NCBI RefSeq assembly: GCF_002266855.1
Contig: NZ_NGJN01000005.1
Location: 248,001-312,000 of the forward strand
Reading direction: 5' to 3'
DNA length: 64,000 bases
Source of the DNA: Winogradskyella aurantia
GTDB taxonomy: Bacteria > Bacteroidota > Bacteroidia > Flavobacteriales > Flavobacteriaceae
The notes below the pieces were generated by a model. The model saw only the letters and a list, made by a program, of their open reading frames with translations, did no database searches and was not told the DNA's origin. Position 1 is the stretch's first letter, and each line of letters starts with the position of its first letter. This document shows, in pieces, positions 31,183 to 40,675 of the stretch. The position numbers and the translations under genes are program-made.

Positions 31183-31190
31183 CAAATATA
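31183..31190 (-). promoter_or_regulatory. Possible -7 element of the metal ATPase promoter
   Basis: Reading leftwards, TATATTTG matches TAnnTTTG exactly, 30 bases before the start codon; no -33 TTTG at standard spacing was found. Confidence 0.38.
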
Positions 31191-31429
31191 TGCTTTAAGG
31201 ATAACGAGCGTGGGGTAAATAATTAGTCGTGTATTCTAACTACTAATTTAACAAACAAATCAGACATAGACTCAAAAAGAAGCTAGTTTTAAGTAAGGTC
31301 AGCTATACATTATTTCCTTGCTTTGCAATGAGCAAAAACCAGCTCTCAGCGTAGCAATATCGTTCTTGCTATTTGTTTAGCATTCAGAGCGTTTACGCAA
31401 ATACTAAGCGCTATTAGTTAAAGCTATGT

Positions 31430-32104
31430 TCATTCTTCTGGTAAGGGTGAAATCATAATGTGCGCTCTATGGGTTCCCGGGTTCATAATCCAAGGATGGT
31501 TTGCGGCTACGGGAACTTCTGGTAAACCAGTGGATTCTGAAGTGGCCCAAGGTAAATATACCACATAGCGGATCTGAGCACCTTCAACTTTTGAGGTTTC
31601 CGGGTCGTACATTGAATTTGGTCCATAGTATACATGCAGTGTGGAACCAGGATTTATTTTTAATAGACCTGCTTTCATTTCTGCTTCACGAATATCAAAG
31701 ATCTCTTGGGTTCGTTTTCCTTCTGCCTTCAAGGCTCTTCCTCTTGCCATAAATGGTTCAAGGTCTTTGTGATAACACGCGGCATTAAATCCCTCCTGTT
31801 TGGGATTATCCACCAAAACTATTAACTCATTATCACCTTCTCTTAGGGTGACAAACTCACCTGCCATATTATACCCAATAACCTTGCATCCCGACCGACT
31901 GGCTCTGGGAGCAGCCATTAATGCAGTTGCAATTAATGCTTCATCAGTATCAATAGGTATTAAGGTCTTTGCCATTTCATTCGAAGTACTGTCCGTTACA
32001 GTTTCCGCGGTGATGTCTTCCTTATTATCGTTTTTTGTTTTGTCGGTTGAATTACAAGACATCAAAAGTCCTGAAAATACAAGTGCGGTAATAATGCGTT
32101 TCAT
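31430..32104 (-). CDS. Lipoprotein of unknown function, 224 residues
   Basis: The signal is MKRIITALVFSGLLMSCNST with a lipobox (MSC). An acidic low-complexity linker follows, then a ~165-residue domain with short recognisable strings such as RASRSGCKVIGYNMAGEFVTL, CYHKDLEPFMARGRAL, YGPNSMYDP and HPWIMNPGTHRAHIMI. I do not know the family by name. Two cysteines in the mature domain could pair. It lies alone between the metal ATPase and a DUF6544 gene, with ~280-base gaps on both sides, and is probably anchored in the periplasm or outer membrane. Confidence 0.6.
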   Translation of the reverse strand: MKRIITALVFSGLLMSCNSTDKTKNDNKEDITAETVTDSTSNEMAKTLIPIDTDEALIATALMAAPRASRSGCKVIGYNMAGEFVTLREGDNELIVLVDNPKQEGFNAACYHKDLEPFMARGRALKAEGKRTQEIFDIREAEMKAGLLKINPGSTLHVYYGPNSMYDPETSKVEGAQIRYVVYLPWATSESTGLPEVPVAANHPWIMNPGTHRAHIMISPLPEE

Positions 32105-32394
32105 GGTTTATTTATGTTTTAGTGTAGGCATATGGTATAGTAGAGGGTTTTTAGGGCTTCGTTTTTATTGTTAAGATTATTTGAATCTTTTTTAGGTTCT
32201 GTATCACAGCATTTAAGCGCTTTAATCCCTGTTTTGATTTTCTCCATCAAGCCAAATCCTAAATGGAGGAATAATGTAATCAATTTTTATGTCTTACAAA
32301 AGTGAAACCTTATTGGCTGATTGTATTGAAGCGTAAATCTTTTGGTCAATTTCAAGATTTAATGCAGGCCAAAAGCTGTCTGTTTACAAACAGT

Positions 32395-33522
32395 TCATTT
32401 ATTTTTTGTTTTAGGGTTAGTCACTGGCATTTCTTTCACATTGTATTGAATGTCCGTTATTTTTAATTTTAACCAAGTCCAATCGCCCTTCTCCAATGCC
32501 CAACTTGCTTCGCAGGCTACAGGTATTTTTATGCCATTTCGTTCTTCTATCTTTGTCGCAGAGACGGTCCATTTGGTAGGTTCTATAGCATTTGCATCTT
32601 GATAACGCATGGCAACGAATTTTTTAAAATTTCCTTCAGCATCAAAGTGAAATTCGCCCGAACCTAAAATTCCGTTTTGTTCCATTGTTGCTTTTGCTGA
32701 ATAGTCGCTCAAGGTCTCCCACTTGATATACGGGCTTAAAGACGCTGAAGGAAACCAAACTATTTCTGCCAAATACCTCTGTAAGGTCGCTTGGTGCACT
32801 TTGCTGTGATTTTTGGAATGAGCTACTGGTATAAGTGAACACAATTTAATCATCATTTCACCTTTGCCATTTTCAAATTTATCACGACCAACAATACTTA
32901 AAAATGCATTCATCTGGGTGGCAATGCTCCAATTAAAAGCAGGTGGTTGAACCGTAAAATATTGTTCGGCTCTAGCGGCGTTCCATTCGGATTGTTCGGG
33001 TTTCATTTTGAGTTGCAAGTCCTGCATCAAATAAACGTTGGAGGTAAGGGGCTTACCAATCGCTCCGCTGTTAGTTAACCATTTTTGGACAATTGGCGGT
33101 ACATCGGATATCAATTCTTCGGTCACGATGTTTTGGCTTAGGTATTGGGAGTTTTCAAAGAGACTTGCGCGTTCTGCTTCAATTTTATTCTTAAAACTGA
33201 AACTAGAATAGGCCAATATTATACCCAAGAGAATAATTAGGTTAGCGATAGTGCCAAATTTTGCATCGCTCCAAAAGTTTATGATTAAAAACTGCGAAAT
33301 AACAACGCCAATAATTGCAATAACCCACCAATAATGATGTTGAATAAGTAAAAGCACTGTCGCTGATGTAAATAAAATAAAACCCAGTAACCAGGTGATT
33401 CCGATAGGTTTGGAAATCGGTTGTGAAATCGCATTAAATTCAGATATGCCAAAGGCCTTAAGAAATCCGAATAAATGGATTATGCCGTGTATGCCAATTA
33501 ATAGGGCTAAAGCTATTCGCAT
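32395..33522 (-). CDS. DUF6544-type membrane protein
   Basis: The 375-residue protein has four N-terminal membrane helices (residues about 1-105, starting MRIALALLIGIHGIIHLFGF) and then a ~260-residue soluble domain with features I associate with DUF6544: PPIVQKWLTNSGAIGKP, YFTVQPPAFNWSI, FLSIVGRDKFENGKGEMMIKL, LQRYLAEIVWFPSASL and FKKFVAMRYQ. Function is unknown; the soluble part probably faces the periplasm. It is monocistronic with a 336-base upstream gap. Confidence 0.7.
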   Translation of the reverse strand: MRIALALLIGIHGIIHLFGFLKAFGISEFNAISQPISKPIGITWLLGFILFTSATVLLLIQHHYWWVIAIIGVVISQFLIINFWSDAKFGTIANLIILLGIILAYSSFSFKNKIEAERASLFENSQYLSQNIVTEELISDVPPIVQKWLTNSGAIGKPLTSNVYLMQDLQLKMKPEQSEWNAARAEQYFTVQPPAFNWSIATQMNAFLSIVGRDKFENGKGEMMIKLCSLIPVAHSKNHSKVHQATLQRYLAEIVWFPSASLSPYIKWETLSDYSAKATMEQNGILGSGEFHFDAEGNFKKFVAMRYQDANAIEPTKWTVSATKIEERNGIKIPVACEASWALEKGDWTWLKLKITDIQYNVKEMPVTNPKTKNK

Positions 33523-33858
33523 AGGAGTTTTTATTCAATTGTACTTAACTGGAGGGTTAAATGAGGTCTGGATTTGGAAAGTAAAAGATAATAAATTCTT
33601 TAGGAATATTTGGAGTAAAGCGTCTTCCTAACATTTAAATTATCAACATTTAATGCATATTTTATAGGACGCAAGCTATGCAAATAAGGTTGAACTCATA
33701 TATAAAAGGCACATATCCCATAACACTGTTTTCACCGGTTGTTGCTAGGCTCGGTTCGGTAATTAAAAGTATTTCGTTCAGCTCATACCATTTGATTGTT
33801 TCATGTTACGAGAAGTGTTCCATAATACAGGCTTGTACATGGTCTTTATTGGAAGTTC
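33523..33858. other. 336-base gene-free region
   Basis: No coding frame or RNA gene was recognised. It contains the upstream region of the DUF6544 gene and the downstream end of the acetamidase-like gene. A stretch CATAACACTG…CCGGTTGTTG (33718-33746) faintly recalls the element ends in the 43-64 kb region but is not convincing. Confidence 0.3.
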
Positions 33859-34890
33859 TTATGGTTTATTTTTAAAAATATGTTTAGGAATGTGCATAGT
33901 AACTAACATATTTGGTTCGTCTACGACTTCTGCTATTTTTAAGTCTCCTACAAGCGAGCATAGCATATAAGCTTCATCCCATGGCATATTGTAGGTCTCT
34001 GATATATGGTCTATCATATACCGTGTTGCTTTTTTTGCAGCTTCGTCTACAGTAGTTGCAAAGCCTGTGGTTGCATAATAATCTTCAGATTCATATTGGG
34101 GTTCTGGTATGGTGCGATTTTTAATGACGCGTAATCGAAACCTCACTCTCATATCGCATTCCACTGCTGTTCCAACCACTTCACCGAGGCCTTGCACAGC
34201 GTGGGTGTCGCCAATGGAAAATAGCGCACCTTTTACAAAAACTGGAAAGTACACGGTGACACCTTTTATCATATGAGGGTCATCCATATTGCCTCCATTT
34301 TCCCGAGGCGGGAAGGTGGTTAACATGTCTTCTGTTTTTGGTGCTACACCCATTACGCCTGGAAATGGTTTCAAGGGAATACTTACGTTTTCAGAAAAGT
34401 GCACGAGATTATTCGCCTTATCTAATTCGTAGGTTTTGAATAATTCCGATTCGTGCTCACCGGTTAAAAACCCAAATTCCGGTTCCATTGCGGTCCATCC
34501 CCAATCGCCTGGTTCAAGGTCTAGAAGATCAACCGCCAAGACATCACCTTCTTCTGCGCCTTCAACGTAAATGGGCCCGGTCAACGTGTGCACCTTGTCC
34601 ATATCTACCCTTTTAAGGTCTTCTATGGTGGAGTTGATATTCAATTGCCCTCCAGTGGCTTCCTGGGTAAATGCTTCTATGATACTGCCATCCGTGACAA
34701 TTAACACCGGTGGAATTTTACTGCTGAATTTATTATGGGTCTTTTCACTGGTGGTGATTGTAAAGTCAGGTTCAGGAATCGTTTCTGTTGGCGTCTCAGT
34801 TGACTGATTAACGTCTATCTGATTTGCCTTAGCGTCGTTTTTGCAACTTAAACAAATGCTGAGGCTTATTAAAACTAATAAATACTTCAT
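33859..34890 (-). CDS. Acetamidase/formamidase-family lipoprotein
   Basis: The 343-residue protein starts with a lipoprotein signal (LLVLISLSICLSCKND). The body matches the FmdA/AmdA family: GPIYVEGAEEGDVLAVDLLDLEPGDWGWTA, trimmed here to its core GAEEGDVLAVDLLDL, then FPGVMGVAP, PPRENGGNMD and the FSIGDTHAVQGLGEVVGTAVE block that holds metal-binding residues. The family hydrolyses short amides to ammonia and acid, but the substrate of exported members is not established. It overlaps the upstream lipocalin-like gene by four bases (ATGA), so the two form an operon. Confidence 0.85.
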   Translation of the reverse strand: MKYLLVLISLSICLSCKNDAKANQIDVNQSTETPTETIPEPDFTITTSEKTHNKFSSKIPPVLIVTDGSIIEAFTQEATGGQLNINSTIEDLKRVDMDKVHTLTGPIYVEGAEEGDVLAVDLLDLEPGDWGWTAMEPEFGFLTGEHESELFKTYELDKANNLVHFSENVSIPLKPFPGVMGVAPKTEDMLTTFPPRENGGNMDDPHMIKGVTVYFPVFVKGALFSIGDTHAVQGLGEVVGTAVECDMRVRFRLRVIKNRTIPEPQYESEDYYATTGFATTVDEAAKKATRYMIDHISETYNMPWDEAYMLCSLVGDLKIAEVVDEPNMLVTMHIPKHIFKNKP

Positions 34891-35318
34891 TTTTCGAATT
34901 TAAAAATTTCTTGTTGTTCTTGTGGCACAGCGTTGCCATTCGTTTCAACCACAACGATTTGTAGTTCGGTGTCGGTTAAACTCAATATTTCGTTGATAAA
35001 TATTCCTTCTTCAGGCACTGTTATAATCAATTCGTTGTCGTCCCTTGTCCAAGTAAACGGTAGTGTGATAAATGCACAAGTTGTGGCATCGTAATCTTCA
35101 GGAAAATACTCGCTTCCCGTATTGTCACCATTAAAAGTTGTAGTTTGATTAACTCCGCAACCGAATACAGGCACGTCGTTGCCTTGATTTTCTACCGATC
35201 TTAAATTCCAAACAGCAATAAGTTCATCTTGATTTGTTGTATTTGGGTTATCATCAGAAGAGCAGGCCATTATGGTGATTCCGATTAAAATTCCTAGGAG
35301 TAAGTTAAGTTTGTTCAT
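34887..35318 (-). CDS. Lipocalin-like lipoprotein
   Basis: The start at 35318 (MNKLNLLLGILIGITIMACS) gives a clean lipobox (MAC); an upstream in-frame ATG at 35351 is disfavoured. The 143-residue product has the Bacteroidota lipocalin-like pattern: ELIAVWNLRSVENQGNDV, TTFNGDNTGSEYF, FTWTRDDNELIITVPEEG, EILSLTDTELQIVV. These eight-strand domains usually bind small molecules or act in the envelope. Its stop overlaps the start of the amidase-like gene, suggesting one functional unit of unknown substrate. Confidence 0.72.
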   Translation of the reverse strand: MNKLNLLLGILIGITIMACSSDDNPNTTNQDELIAVWNLRSVENQGNDVPVFGCGVNQTTTFNGDNTGSEYFPEDYDATTCAFITLPFTWTRDDNELIITVPEEGIFINEILSLTDTELQIVVVETNGNAVPQEQQEIFKFEK

Positions 35319-35531
35319 TAGTAAAGTTTGGTTTTTATTTTTTTGTGTCACCTATGGTTAGGGTATATTCTGGATTATCGGATATGGATTCTAGAGTCGT
35401 CGTCGTTTGTTAGTATTTCTAGAAGGCGCGTTTTATGAGTTCTGGAAACTATTGAAACTACATTCACTAAATGTCGATTAGACATTATTCATCTTAATTT
35501 ATTGCTTTAATTACGGCTCTATAGCTAACGT

Positions 35532-36242
35532 TTACGGTCTAATACTCCAAATTTCATGAATGGGCTCTCCTTTACTAGATAAACCTTTATGATGCCAATT
35601 ACCATCAATCAATTCATAATTAAAGGTTAAGCTGAGCCCTACTTTAGAATCATCTCGCGAAAAGAATTCAATATTCTCAACATATTCTCCATTATTGGTC
35701 GTATAAGTTCCACCACCTGTTCCCATAAATTGTTTTGTTTCTGTATTGTAGGCAATCCATTGAAAGCGAGTCCCCGACAATATCTTCATGGTCTTTCGTG
35801 GTCTATCGGTGTCGCGCATTTGTGTGACACCATCCCTAATCCTCCCGGACATCAACCAGGCCCCTTTTAGCTCACCCGGTGAGCCATCATCTAAACGTTT
35901 TAATTTTAAGGGACGGTCAACGATTTCAATTTCATTAGCTGTAATACGCACTTTAAAGCTTACTTCAGTGCCAACAAGTTCAGGGTTGTCCGTATGAAAC
36001 TCAATTTTTTCAGTCATTGTATCACCATCCAATTTCCATGTGCCACCGTTGGTATGAATAAACTTGCCGGTAGTCGCATCATATGTGGTCAATACTTGAT
36101 AGCCCTCTGCAAAAATTACCACACTTTTTAGTTGGTCTCCATTTTTAGTTGTCGAACTGGTTTCCCAGGCACCAATAATGTCTTGTGGATAAAACACTAA
36201 TGAACAGGATATACAGATAAGAAATGGAATTATTTTTTTCAT
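35532..36242 (-). CDS. Exported protein with two tandem lipocalin-like domains
   Basis: From the ATG at 36242 the 236-residue protein has a signal (MKKIIPFLICISCSLVFYPQ). Two similar ~100-residue halves follow: IIGAWETSS…QVLTTYDATTGKFIHTNGGTW…MTEKIEFHTDNPELVG and LKGAWLMSG…QWIAYNTETKQFMGTGGGTY…YVENIEFFSRDDSKVG. The repeated GAW, T.KF..TGGGT and EKIEF strings show an internal duplication. The signal has IC-SC strings, so a lipoprotein is possible but not clear. The function is unknown; single-domain relatives are annotated only as secreted proteins. Confidence 0.65.
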   Translation of the reverse strand: MKKIIPFLICISCSLVFYPQDIIGAWETSSTTKNGDQLKSVVIFAEGYQVLTTYDATTGKFIHTNGGTWKLDGDTMTEKIEFHTDNPELVGTEVSFKVRITANEIEIVDRPLKLKRLDDGSPGELKGAWLMSGRIRDGVTQMRDTDRPRKTMKILSGTRFQWIAYNTETKQFMGTGGGTYTTNNGEYVENIEFFSRDDSKVGLSLTFNYELIDGNWHHKGLSSKGEPIHEIWSIRP

Positions 36243-36303
36243 GAATTTATAGGGTATCAAAATTTATGGTGCTCACTAAAATACGGTATTAGATAGTCAA
36301 CGG

Positions 36304-36777
36304 CTAATTTTTGTTTTTCAAATTACTGATAGCCTTTTTTACGGCTTCGTTTTTGTTCTTAAAAATAAGTATGCTGCCCAGAACGTAAGGAAAAACCCAA
36401 AAAGCTACAACCCGCAGCCAACTTGGCCAATCGGGAAATACCCCAAATAGGTGGGAGCCACCTGCCATTACCAAACCGACGTAGCTATAGCCCATCCATA
36501 TGGAATGCTGAACAACCCAGTGTTTATTATGTCTAGCAAAAAGTGGAAAATATAGTGCAATAATAAGGGTTATAAAACTAACTATTGAAAGTACGTGGTA
36601 AACACCGAAACCTCCCCATATATTGAATAATCCGAAAGATGTCACGACACATATTAGCATACTGATTGTATAGAGGTAGCCCATTTTTTTGTGTTTTTCG
36701 GTGCCCTTAGGAAGGAGAAAAATGATTCCTGCTAGAAGTGCTACTACGGAAAATGTAGTGTGAATAATTAAAATCAT
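36304..36777 (-). CDS. DUF2306-type membrane protein
   Basis: The 157-residue protein has four to five membrane helices and DUF2306 features: a His near the start (IIHTTFSVVALLAG), the KGTEKHKKMGYLYTISM loop, and ARHNKHWVVQHSIWMGYSY in the middle. The conserved histidines (HKKMGY, HNKHWVVQH) could bind haem or metal as in related cytochrome-b-like folds; this is inference. It is convergent with nothing and 62 bases upstream of the duplicated lipocalin gene, perhaps cotranscribed. Confidence 0.75.
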   Translation of the reverse strand: MILIIHTTFSVVALLAGIIFLLPKGTEKHKKMGYLYTISMLICVVTSFGLFNIWGGFGVYHVLSIVSFITLIIALYFPLFARHNKHWVVQHSIWMGYSYVGLVMAGGSHLFGVFPDWPSWLRVVAFWVFPYVLGSILIFKNKNEAVKKAISNLKNKN

Positions 36778-36967
36778 AAAATCAAGTATGGAGTTTTTAA
36801 ATTGGTTTTTATAATTTATGTTTTAAGGTTTAGTCATTTTTAAATTAGAATTACGAAGCGAGCCCAGTCATAGTTATGGCCTTTTGCAATTTAAATTAGA
36901 AGGTTTTTACGAACGACTTTTACAGAGTAATTGGTTCTACCGAGAGATAGCTAGTTTTGAACCTAAA

Positions 36968-37729
36968 CTAGCGCATGCCGCGATGTTGAGCCCCATCTAC
37001 AGAAATACATTCCCCGGTTACCCAATTGGCTCGTGGGGAGGCTAGAAATACAGCAACATCAGCCACTTCTTCCGGAGTTCCTAAACGGCCGGAAGGAATA
37101 CCAGTCCTGGCCATCTCATATAATTCTGGCTGTGTCTCCTTGATGTTTGCCCAAACACCGCCTGGAAATTCAATTGATCCCGGTGCAATAGCGTTTGCCC
37201 TTATACCCTGTGGGGCATGCAAAACGGCCAACTTTTTGGCGTGGGCAATCAATGCTGCCTTGGCTGCGGTATATCCGAAATCAGGCATCGGGTCGGACTC
37301 CAAACCTGATGTAGAAGACACAAATACAATAGATCCGCCTCCAGCCTCCGTCATCCATGGAATAACGGTATTACAGGCATGCACTGCACCCATAAGGTCT
37401 ACGTCTATACTGGACTTCCAATCTTCTAAGCTAGGACCCACGGCTAGGGCGGATGCATTATGAACCAATACATCAACACTTCCTAAGGCATCCTTTGCAG
37501 CGCTCAAAAATGAACCTAGGGCTGCGGGGTCAGCTATATCACAACTGTGTGAATAAGCTTTCACGTTATTTTTGACTAGCTCACGCTCTACGTCCCGCAG
37601 CGCCTCCATGCCACGAGCACATATAGCCACATTAGCACCTTCTTTTGCAAATGCCAAGGCAATCCTTTTTCCTATGCCTTTACTACCTCCCGTGATAATT
37701 ACATTTTTTCCTTTTAATTCTAAATCCAT
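36968..37729 (-). CDS. Short-chain dehydrogenase/reductase (SDR)
   Basis: The 253-residue enzyme is a classical SDR. The NAD(P) site is TGGSKGIGKRIA (residues about 14-25), the structural motif is NAS (LVHNASALA), the catalytic Ser is in VFVSSTSGLE, and Tyr and Lys are in YTAAKAAL (YxxxK, near 156). PGSIEFPG follows the active site and the C-terminus GECISVDGAQ is usual for the family. It oxidises or reduces an alcohol/ketone with a nicotinamide cofactor in the cytosol. The substrate is not predictable, and no pathway genes adjoin it. Confidence 0.9.
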   Translation of the reverse strand: MDLELKGKNVIITGGSKGIGKRIALAFAKEGANVAICARGMEALRDVERELVKNNVKAYSHSCDIADPAALGSFLSAAKDALGSVDVLVHNASALAVGPSLEDWKSSIDVDLMGAVHACNTVIPWMTEAGGGSIVFVSSTSGLESDPMPDFGYTAAKAALIAHAKKLAVLHAPQGIRANAIAPGSIEFPGGVWANIKETQPELYEMARTGIPSGRLGTPEEVADVAVFLASPRANWVTGECISVDGAQHRGMR

Positions 37730-38006
37730 ATTATAGTGATTAGTGATTAGTGTAGTGCTGGCATCCTATGCATTTGGTAATAGATGTTTACTCTACATCT
37801 CCTAATATAAAAAAACAAAAATCAGATAGCAAACACAAAGTGATTTCCTATAAGACATTAGCAGAGTGAAACGCCCCATTCGGGCGGCTTGTTGATCGAA
37901 GCAATTTCAGCTAAAAATGAACTATAAGCATTGTTAGTTGTAGTGCTATTAAAAAAGGCTACCTAATTAAAGACAGCCTTCTTATTGATTTATGAGTAAA
38001 CTATGA
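37730..38006. other. Intergenic region with hairpins
   Basis: Contains the terminator at 37951-37980 and a GC-rich 5-bp hairpin, CGCCC-CATTC-GGGCG (37872-37886), whose role is unclear. No gene was recognised. Confidence 0.4.
37951..37980 (-). terminator. Terminator of the 142-residue lipoprotein gene
   Basis: In the minus direction AAGGCT and AGCCTT (37975-37980 with 37955-37960) form a 6-bp stem followed by a run of T, 27 bases beyond the stop codon at 38007. Confidence 0.6.
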
Positions 38007-38435
38007 TTAGTTTCCAGCACTTAATGAGTAGCTTCCATTTCCGTTAAAGGATTCCAAGATAATAGTTACAGTCCAATTACCAGGTTCGCCAGTATCAGTT
38101 ACGCCACCAATAGTGTCTGGTTCAGTTCCTCCGTTAATACTTCTATCAAGTACCACAGTTCCATCAGCATCAGCAATTAAAATCTGAAATGTCCCTGAAG
38201 ATGAACTCGTTATATCAGCATTATAATCGGCTGTAGCTAAGTTGTTCACCCAATTGATAGTTCTTGAGCCATTTCCACCATCTCCGGTAAAATCGCCACC
38301 TATATCGCCATTAGGCCCTTCATTTACGGTTATGTTTACGCTTGGGCCATCGTCATCTGAACACGAGGTAAATGTACCGATGAATAGGGTCATGGCGACT
38401 AAAATTGTAAGTAGTTTAAAATTTGAGGTTTTCAT
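38007..38435 (-). CDS. Small lipoprotein with beta-rich domain, unknown function
   Basis: The 142-residue protein starts with MKTSNFKLLTILVAMTLFIG and a lipobox (FTSC). A Gly/Asp-rich linker (NGDIGGDFTGDGGNGS) leads into a small beta-domain ending NWTVTIILESFNGNGSYSL, which resembles the pre-peptidase C-terminal-type fold used as a small binding or capping module. No catalytic motif is visible. It is transcribed alone and has its own terminator downstream. The family is not recognised. Confidence 0.6.
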   Translation of the reverse strand: MKTSNFKLLTILVAMTLFIGTFTSCSDDDGPSVNITVNEGPNGDIGGDFTGDGGNGSRTINWVNNLATADYNADITSSSSGTFQILIADADGTVVLDRSINGGTEPDTIGGVTDTGEPGNWTVTIILESFNGNGSYSLSAGN

Positions 38436-38709
38436 TTAGTTTAAATGTTTATGATTAAAATCTGTTATATAACAACTGAGTCTGTAAAACTCCTTTTTTT
38501 TATCAAGTTTTTTTAGATTCATTACATATTTAGATGGAAAGAGAAAAACTACAACGGCCTTTAAAAAGAGCCTAATTGAATGTTTGTAAAACTATCAGTT
38601 AATGATTATTAGACCTTCGTTTTATGAGGTGAATGGACTAGAGCTTTTCAAAGCTTGTCGAAGGACGGGTAAGAAGGGTGTCTTAAATTATATTTGTTTC
38701 TAGCGGTGG

Positions 38710-39798
38710 TTATTCTTCAAAAATAGTGTTCCAAGTATTATAAGATAATCTTTCATTTCCATCTTGATCGAGCAAACCTGTGTCCCTCCATAATTTTCCC
38801 AGGTCCTTAATTTCATCTGGGAATGTTTCCCAAAGGGCATCATAATCTCTATGTGCCCACCAAATTATAAATTCATAGTCGTGCTCCTGTGCATTTGTTA
38901 ATAGGGTTTCTAGGTAACTATTTTGTTCTATTTCGTTCCCGGCAATAGCTATATTTAGGTTTGGTACTGATAAATTTTCTGCAAGATGACTCGTTTCTAC
39001 AAATGCAATGGGCTTAGTTATTCTGCTATGTAAAAAATCAAAGGTTTGTTGAAATTCCTCTGGCGTGCTTTGATTTTTAAAAAAGGGATAAAAACTGATA
39101 GATGCAAAATCCATTTGGTTTATATGATTTACAATGTCATCTATATAATCTATCGGGTTTGGAGCATCTGGTTGGTATAAATTGTGCAATGAAATGGACT
39201 CTGAAATCCGTAAGCCAGGATGCAATTGTTTAATTCGCGTTTTTACATTTTGAATTAACAATGTATAGGCCTCCCATTTACTTTCCGCTCTTAACCTCAA
39301 TTCGTTGACTTCAATCGCTATAACTAAATAATTTGGAGAAAATTGATTCACCAAATAATTGATATGCTTAAAATACGCCTCTTCAATTTCTATATCATTT
39401 AGTTGTGTGTATGAAGGAATAGACCCATCAAAATCTTCGGCAAGTTCATCTCTGTTTGAATTTAAAAGGCTAACAGAAAGTAATAATGGCTTATCAATAA
39501 TTCTTCTGTTAGCTTTACCTATCACTTCATTTGTAAACTCCACAGGTAATACCAGATCATTTATCCAGGCATTCCAAGGAATTTTATTATCGATATGCTC
39601 GGTATAAATATCTGAATTGTTTTCGATGAATGAATAGGTATCATTTACGTCTTGTTCGTTGGGTCCAAAACTCCAAGTTGTAAATCCCATCCTAAAATTC
39701 CTGTTGCTAGTATTTAAGTGCCTATTTTCATCTTTAGTGTCACAACTTACTAAAGAGAAAAAAAGACAAATTAAAATTATGTGAGTTTTGTATGACAT
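38710..39798 (-). CDS. Putative clan GH-A-like glycosidase lipoprotein
   Basis: The 362-residue protein has a lipoprotein signal (ILICLFFSLVSCDTKD) and what looks like a TIM-barrel glycosidase. An acid/base-like Glu stands in YLVIAIEVNEL (near residue 155), a conserved-looking ISFYPFF follows strand 6, and a nucleophile-like Glu stands in KPIAFVETSH (near 262) with IIWWAHRDYD near the end. The NE and E pair at strands 4 and 7 is the clan GH-A pattern; the best guess among families is a GH53-like galactanase. The substrate is not proven. A -7-like element lies 117 bases upstream. Confidence 0.6.
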   Translation of the reverse strand: MSYKTHIILICLFFSLVSCDTKDENRHLNTSNRNFRMGFTTWSFGPNEQDVNDTYSFIENNSDIYTEHIDNKIPWNAWINDLVLPVEFTNEVIGKANRRIIDKPLLLSVSLLNSNRDELAEDFDGSIPSYTQLNDIEIEEAYFKHINYLVNQFSPNYLVIAIEVNELRLRAESKWEAYTLLIQNVKTRIKQLHPGLRISESISLHNLYQPDAPNPIDYIDDIVNHINQMDFASISFYPFFKNQSTPEEFQQTFDFLHSRITKPIAFVETSHLAENLSVPNLNIAIAGNEIEQNSYLETLLTNAQEHDYEFIIWWAHRDYDALWETFPDEIKDLGKLWRDTGLLDQDGNERLSYNTWNTIFEE

Positions 39799-39914
39799 TT
39801 CTGCTTTAAGAAAATAATTTGCGACGATTTTAATTACGAATTGCCTCCAGCGTTCCTTTCTTGCAGTACTTTACCTTGTTGTATAAACCAGTGGCTTCAT
39901 CATCCTATCACAAA

Positions 39915-39922
39915 CAAAGATA
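39915..39922 (-). promoter_or_regulatory. Possible -7 element for the glycosidase-like lipoprotein
   Basis: Reading leftwards, TATCTTTG is an exact TAnnTTTG match. A TTTG lies 27 bases further upstream (39950-39953), slightly too far for the standard spacing. Confidence 0.38.
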
Positions 39923-39950
39923 GCAAACATCTAGGGAATTGACGAAAGTC

Positions 39951-39975
39951 AAAAAGCCAACCTTAAAGGCTTTTT
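39951..39975 (-). terminator. Terminator of the ATP-grasp operon
   Basis: AAAAAGCC (39951-39958) and GGCTTTTT (39968-39975) form an 8-bp stem with a 9-base loop and a T-run in the minus direction, 23 bases beyond the last stop codon of the three-gene operon. Confidence 0.75.
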
Positions 39976-39997
39976 ATAAGAGAATTATGCGAGTAGT

Positions 39998-40675
39998 TTA
40001 AAGCACATGATGCAGGGCTTTAAAAACAGCTTGTGATATTGCTGAGTCCATTGTATTGTTTAAAACGTATTTCTGGTTAACTTCAATCTCAAGGCCTAAA
40101 TAGTTCGTTTTAAATTGCTTTCTTAAATAGGTCGTAAAGCCGTCTGCTTTCCCCAAGTAGGGGTAATTAAATCTTATTTTTATATGGCTGTTTTGTTTTA
40201 AAATTTCAGATTTTAACGCTCTACAAAAACGCTGTTCTAGCGTATTAGCAGAATCATATAACAAACCTATATCACAATTTCTGGTTTTTCCATCAAGTTT
40301 TGGTGTAAAACTATGAATGGATAGATGAAGTACATTTTCGCCCTGATCAATAAAACGCTTAATATGGTTTTCTACTGCCCTTCGATATGGCAAGTAATGG
40401 TTATATATAAGATTCGTTTTCTCAAGGTCTGTGAGTTTTTCTGAAAATTCCGAAAACAACCGCGTATGGTGTAGAGAGCGATTGAGTTCTACAAGCAGAC
40501 GTGTTGTTGTGCTGTAATAGGACGCATCAGATAGGGGTACCAAAGTTTGAAATAAATCTAAAGCTCCCATATCGTATGCCCGATGTGTGTTTAGAATTGC
40601 CTCATTTTTAAAAAGAGCCTTGTAATTTTTAGGAATGTCATTCCCGCCATGCTCGCAAGTCAGCACTAGTTTCAC
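39998..40675 (-). CDS. N-formylglutamate amidohydrolase-like enzyme
   Basis: The 225-residue protein starts at a GTG that overlaps the upstream stop codon (GTGA, four bases). It has family features: LVLTCEHGGNDIPKNY at the N-terminus (with a zinc-ligand-like Glu-His), HRAYDMGALDLFQTL, LLVELNRSLHH near residue 65, and LHLSIHSFTPKLDG (His near 122), ending EIEVNQKYVL. The family splits formyl or acyl groups from glutamate-type substrates using zinc. In this operon with a GCS2-type ligase and an ATP-grasp ligase it may trim or recycle the glutamyl product; that is inference. Confidence 0.82.
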   Translation of the reverse strand: MKLVLTCEHGGNDIPKNYKALFKNEAILNTHRAYDMGALDLFQTLVPLSDASYYSTTTRLLVELNRSLHHTRLFSEFSEKLTDLEKTNLIYNHYLPYRRAVENHIKRFIDQGENVLHLSIHSFTPKLDGKTRNCDIGLLYDSANTLEQRFCRALKSEILKQNSHIKIRFNYPYLGKADGFTTYLRKQFKTNYLGLEIEVNQKYVLNNTMDSAISQAVFKALHHVL

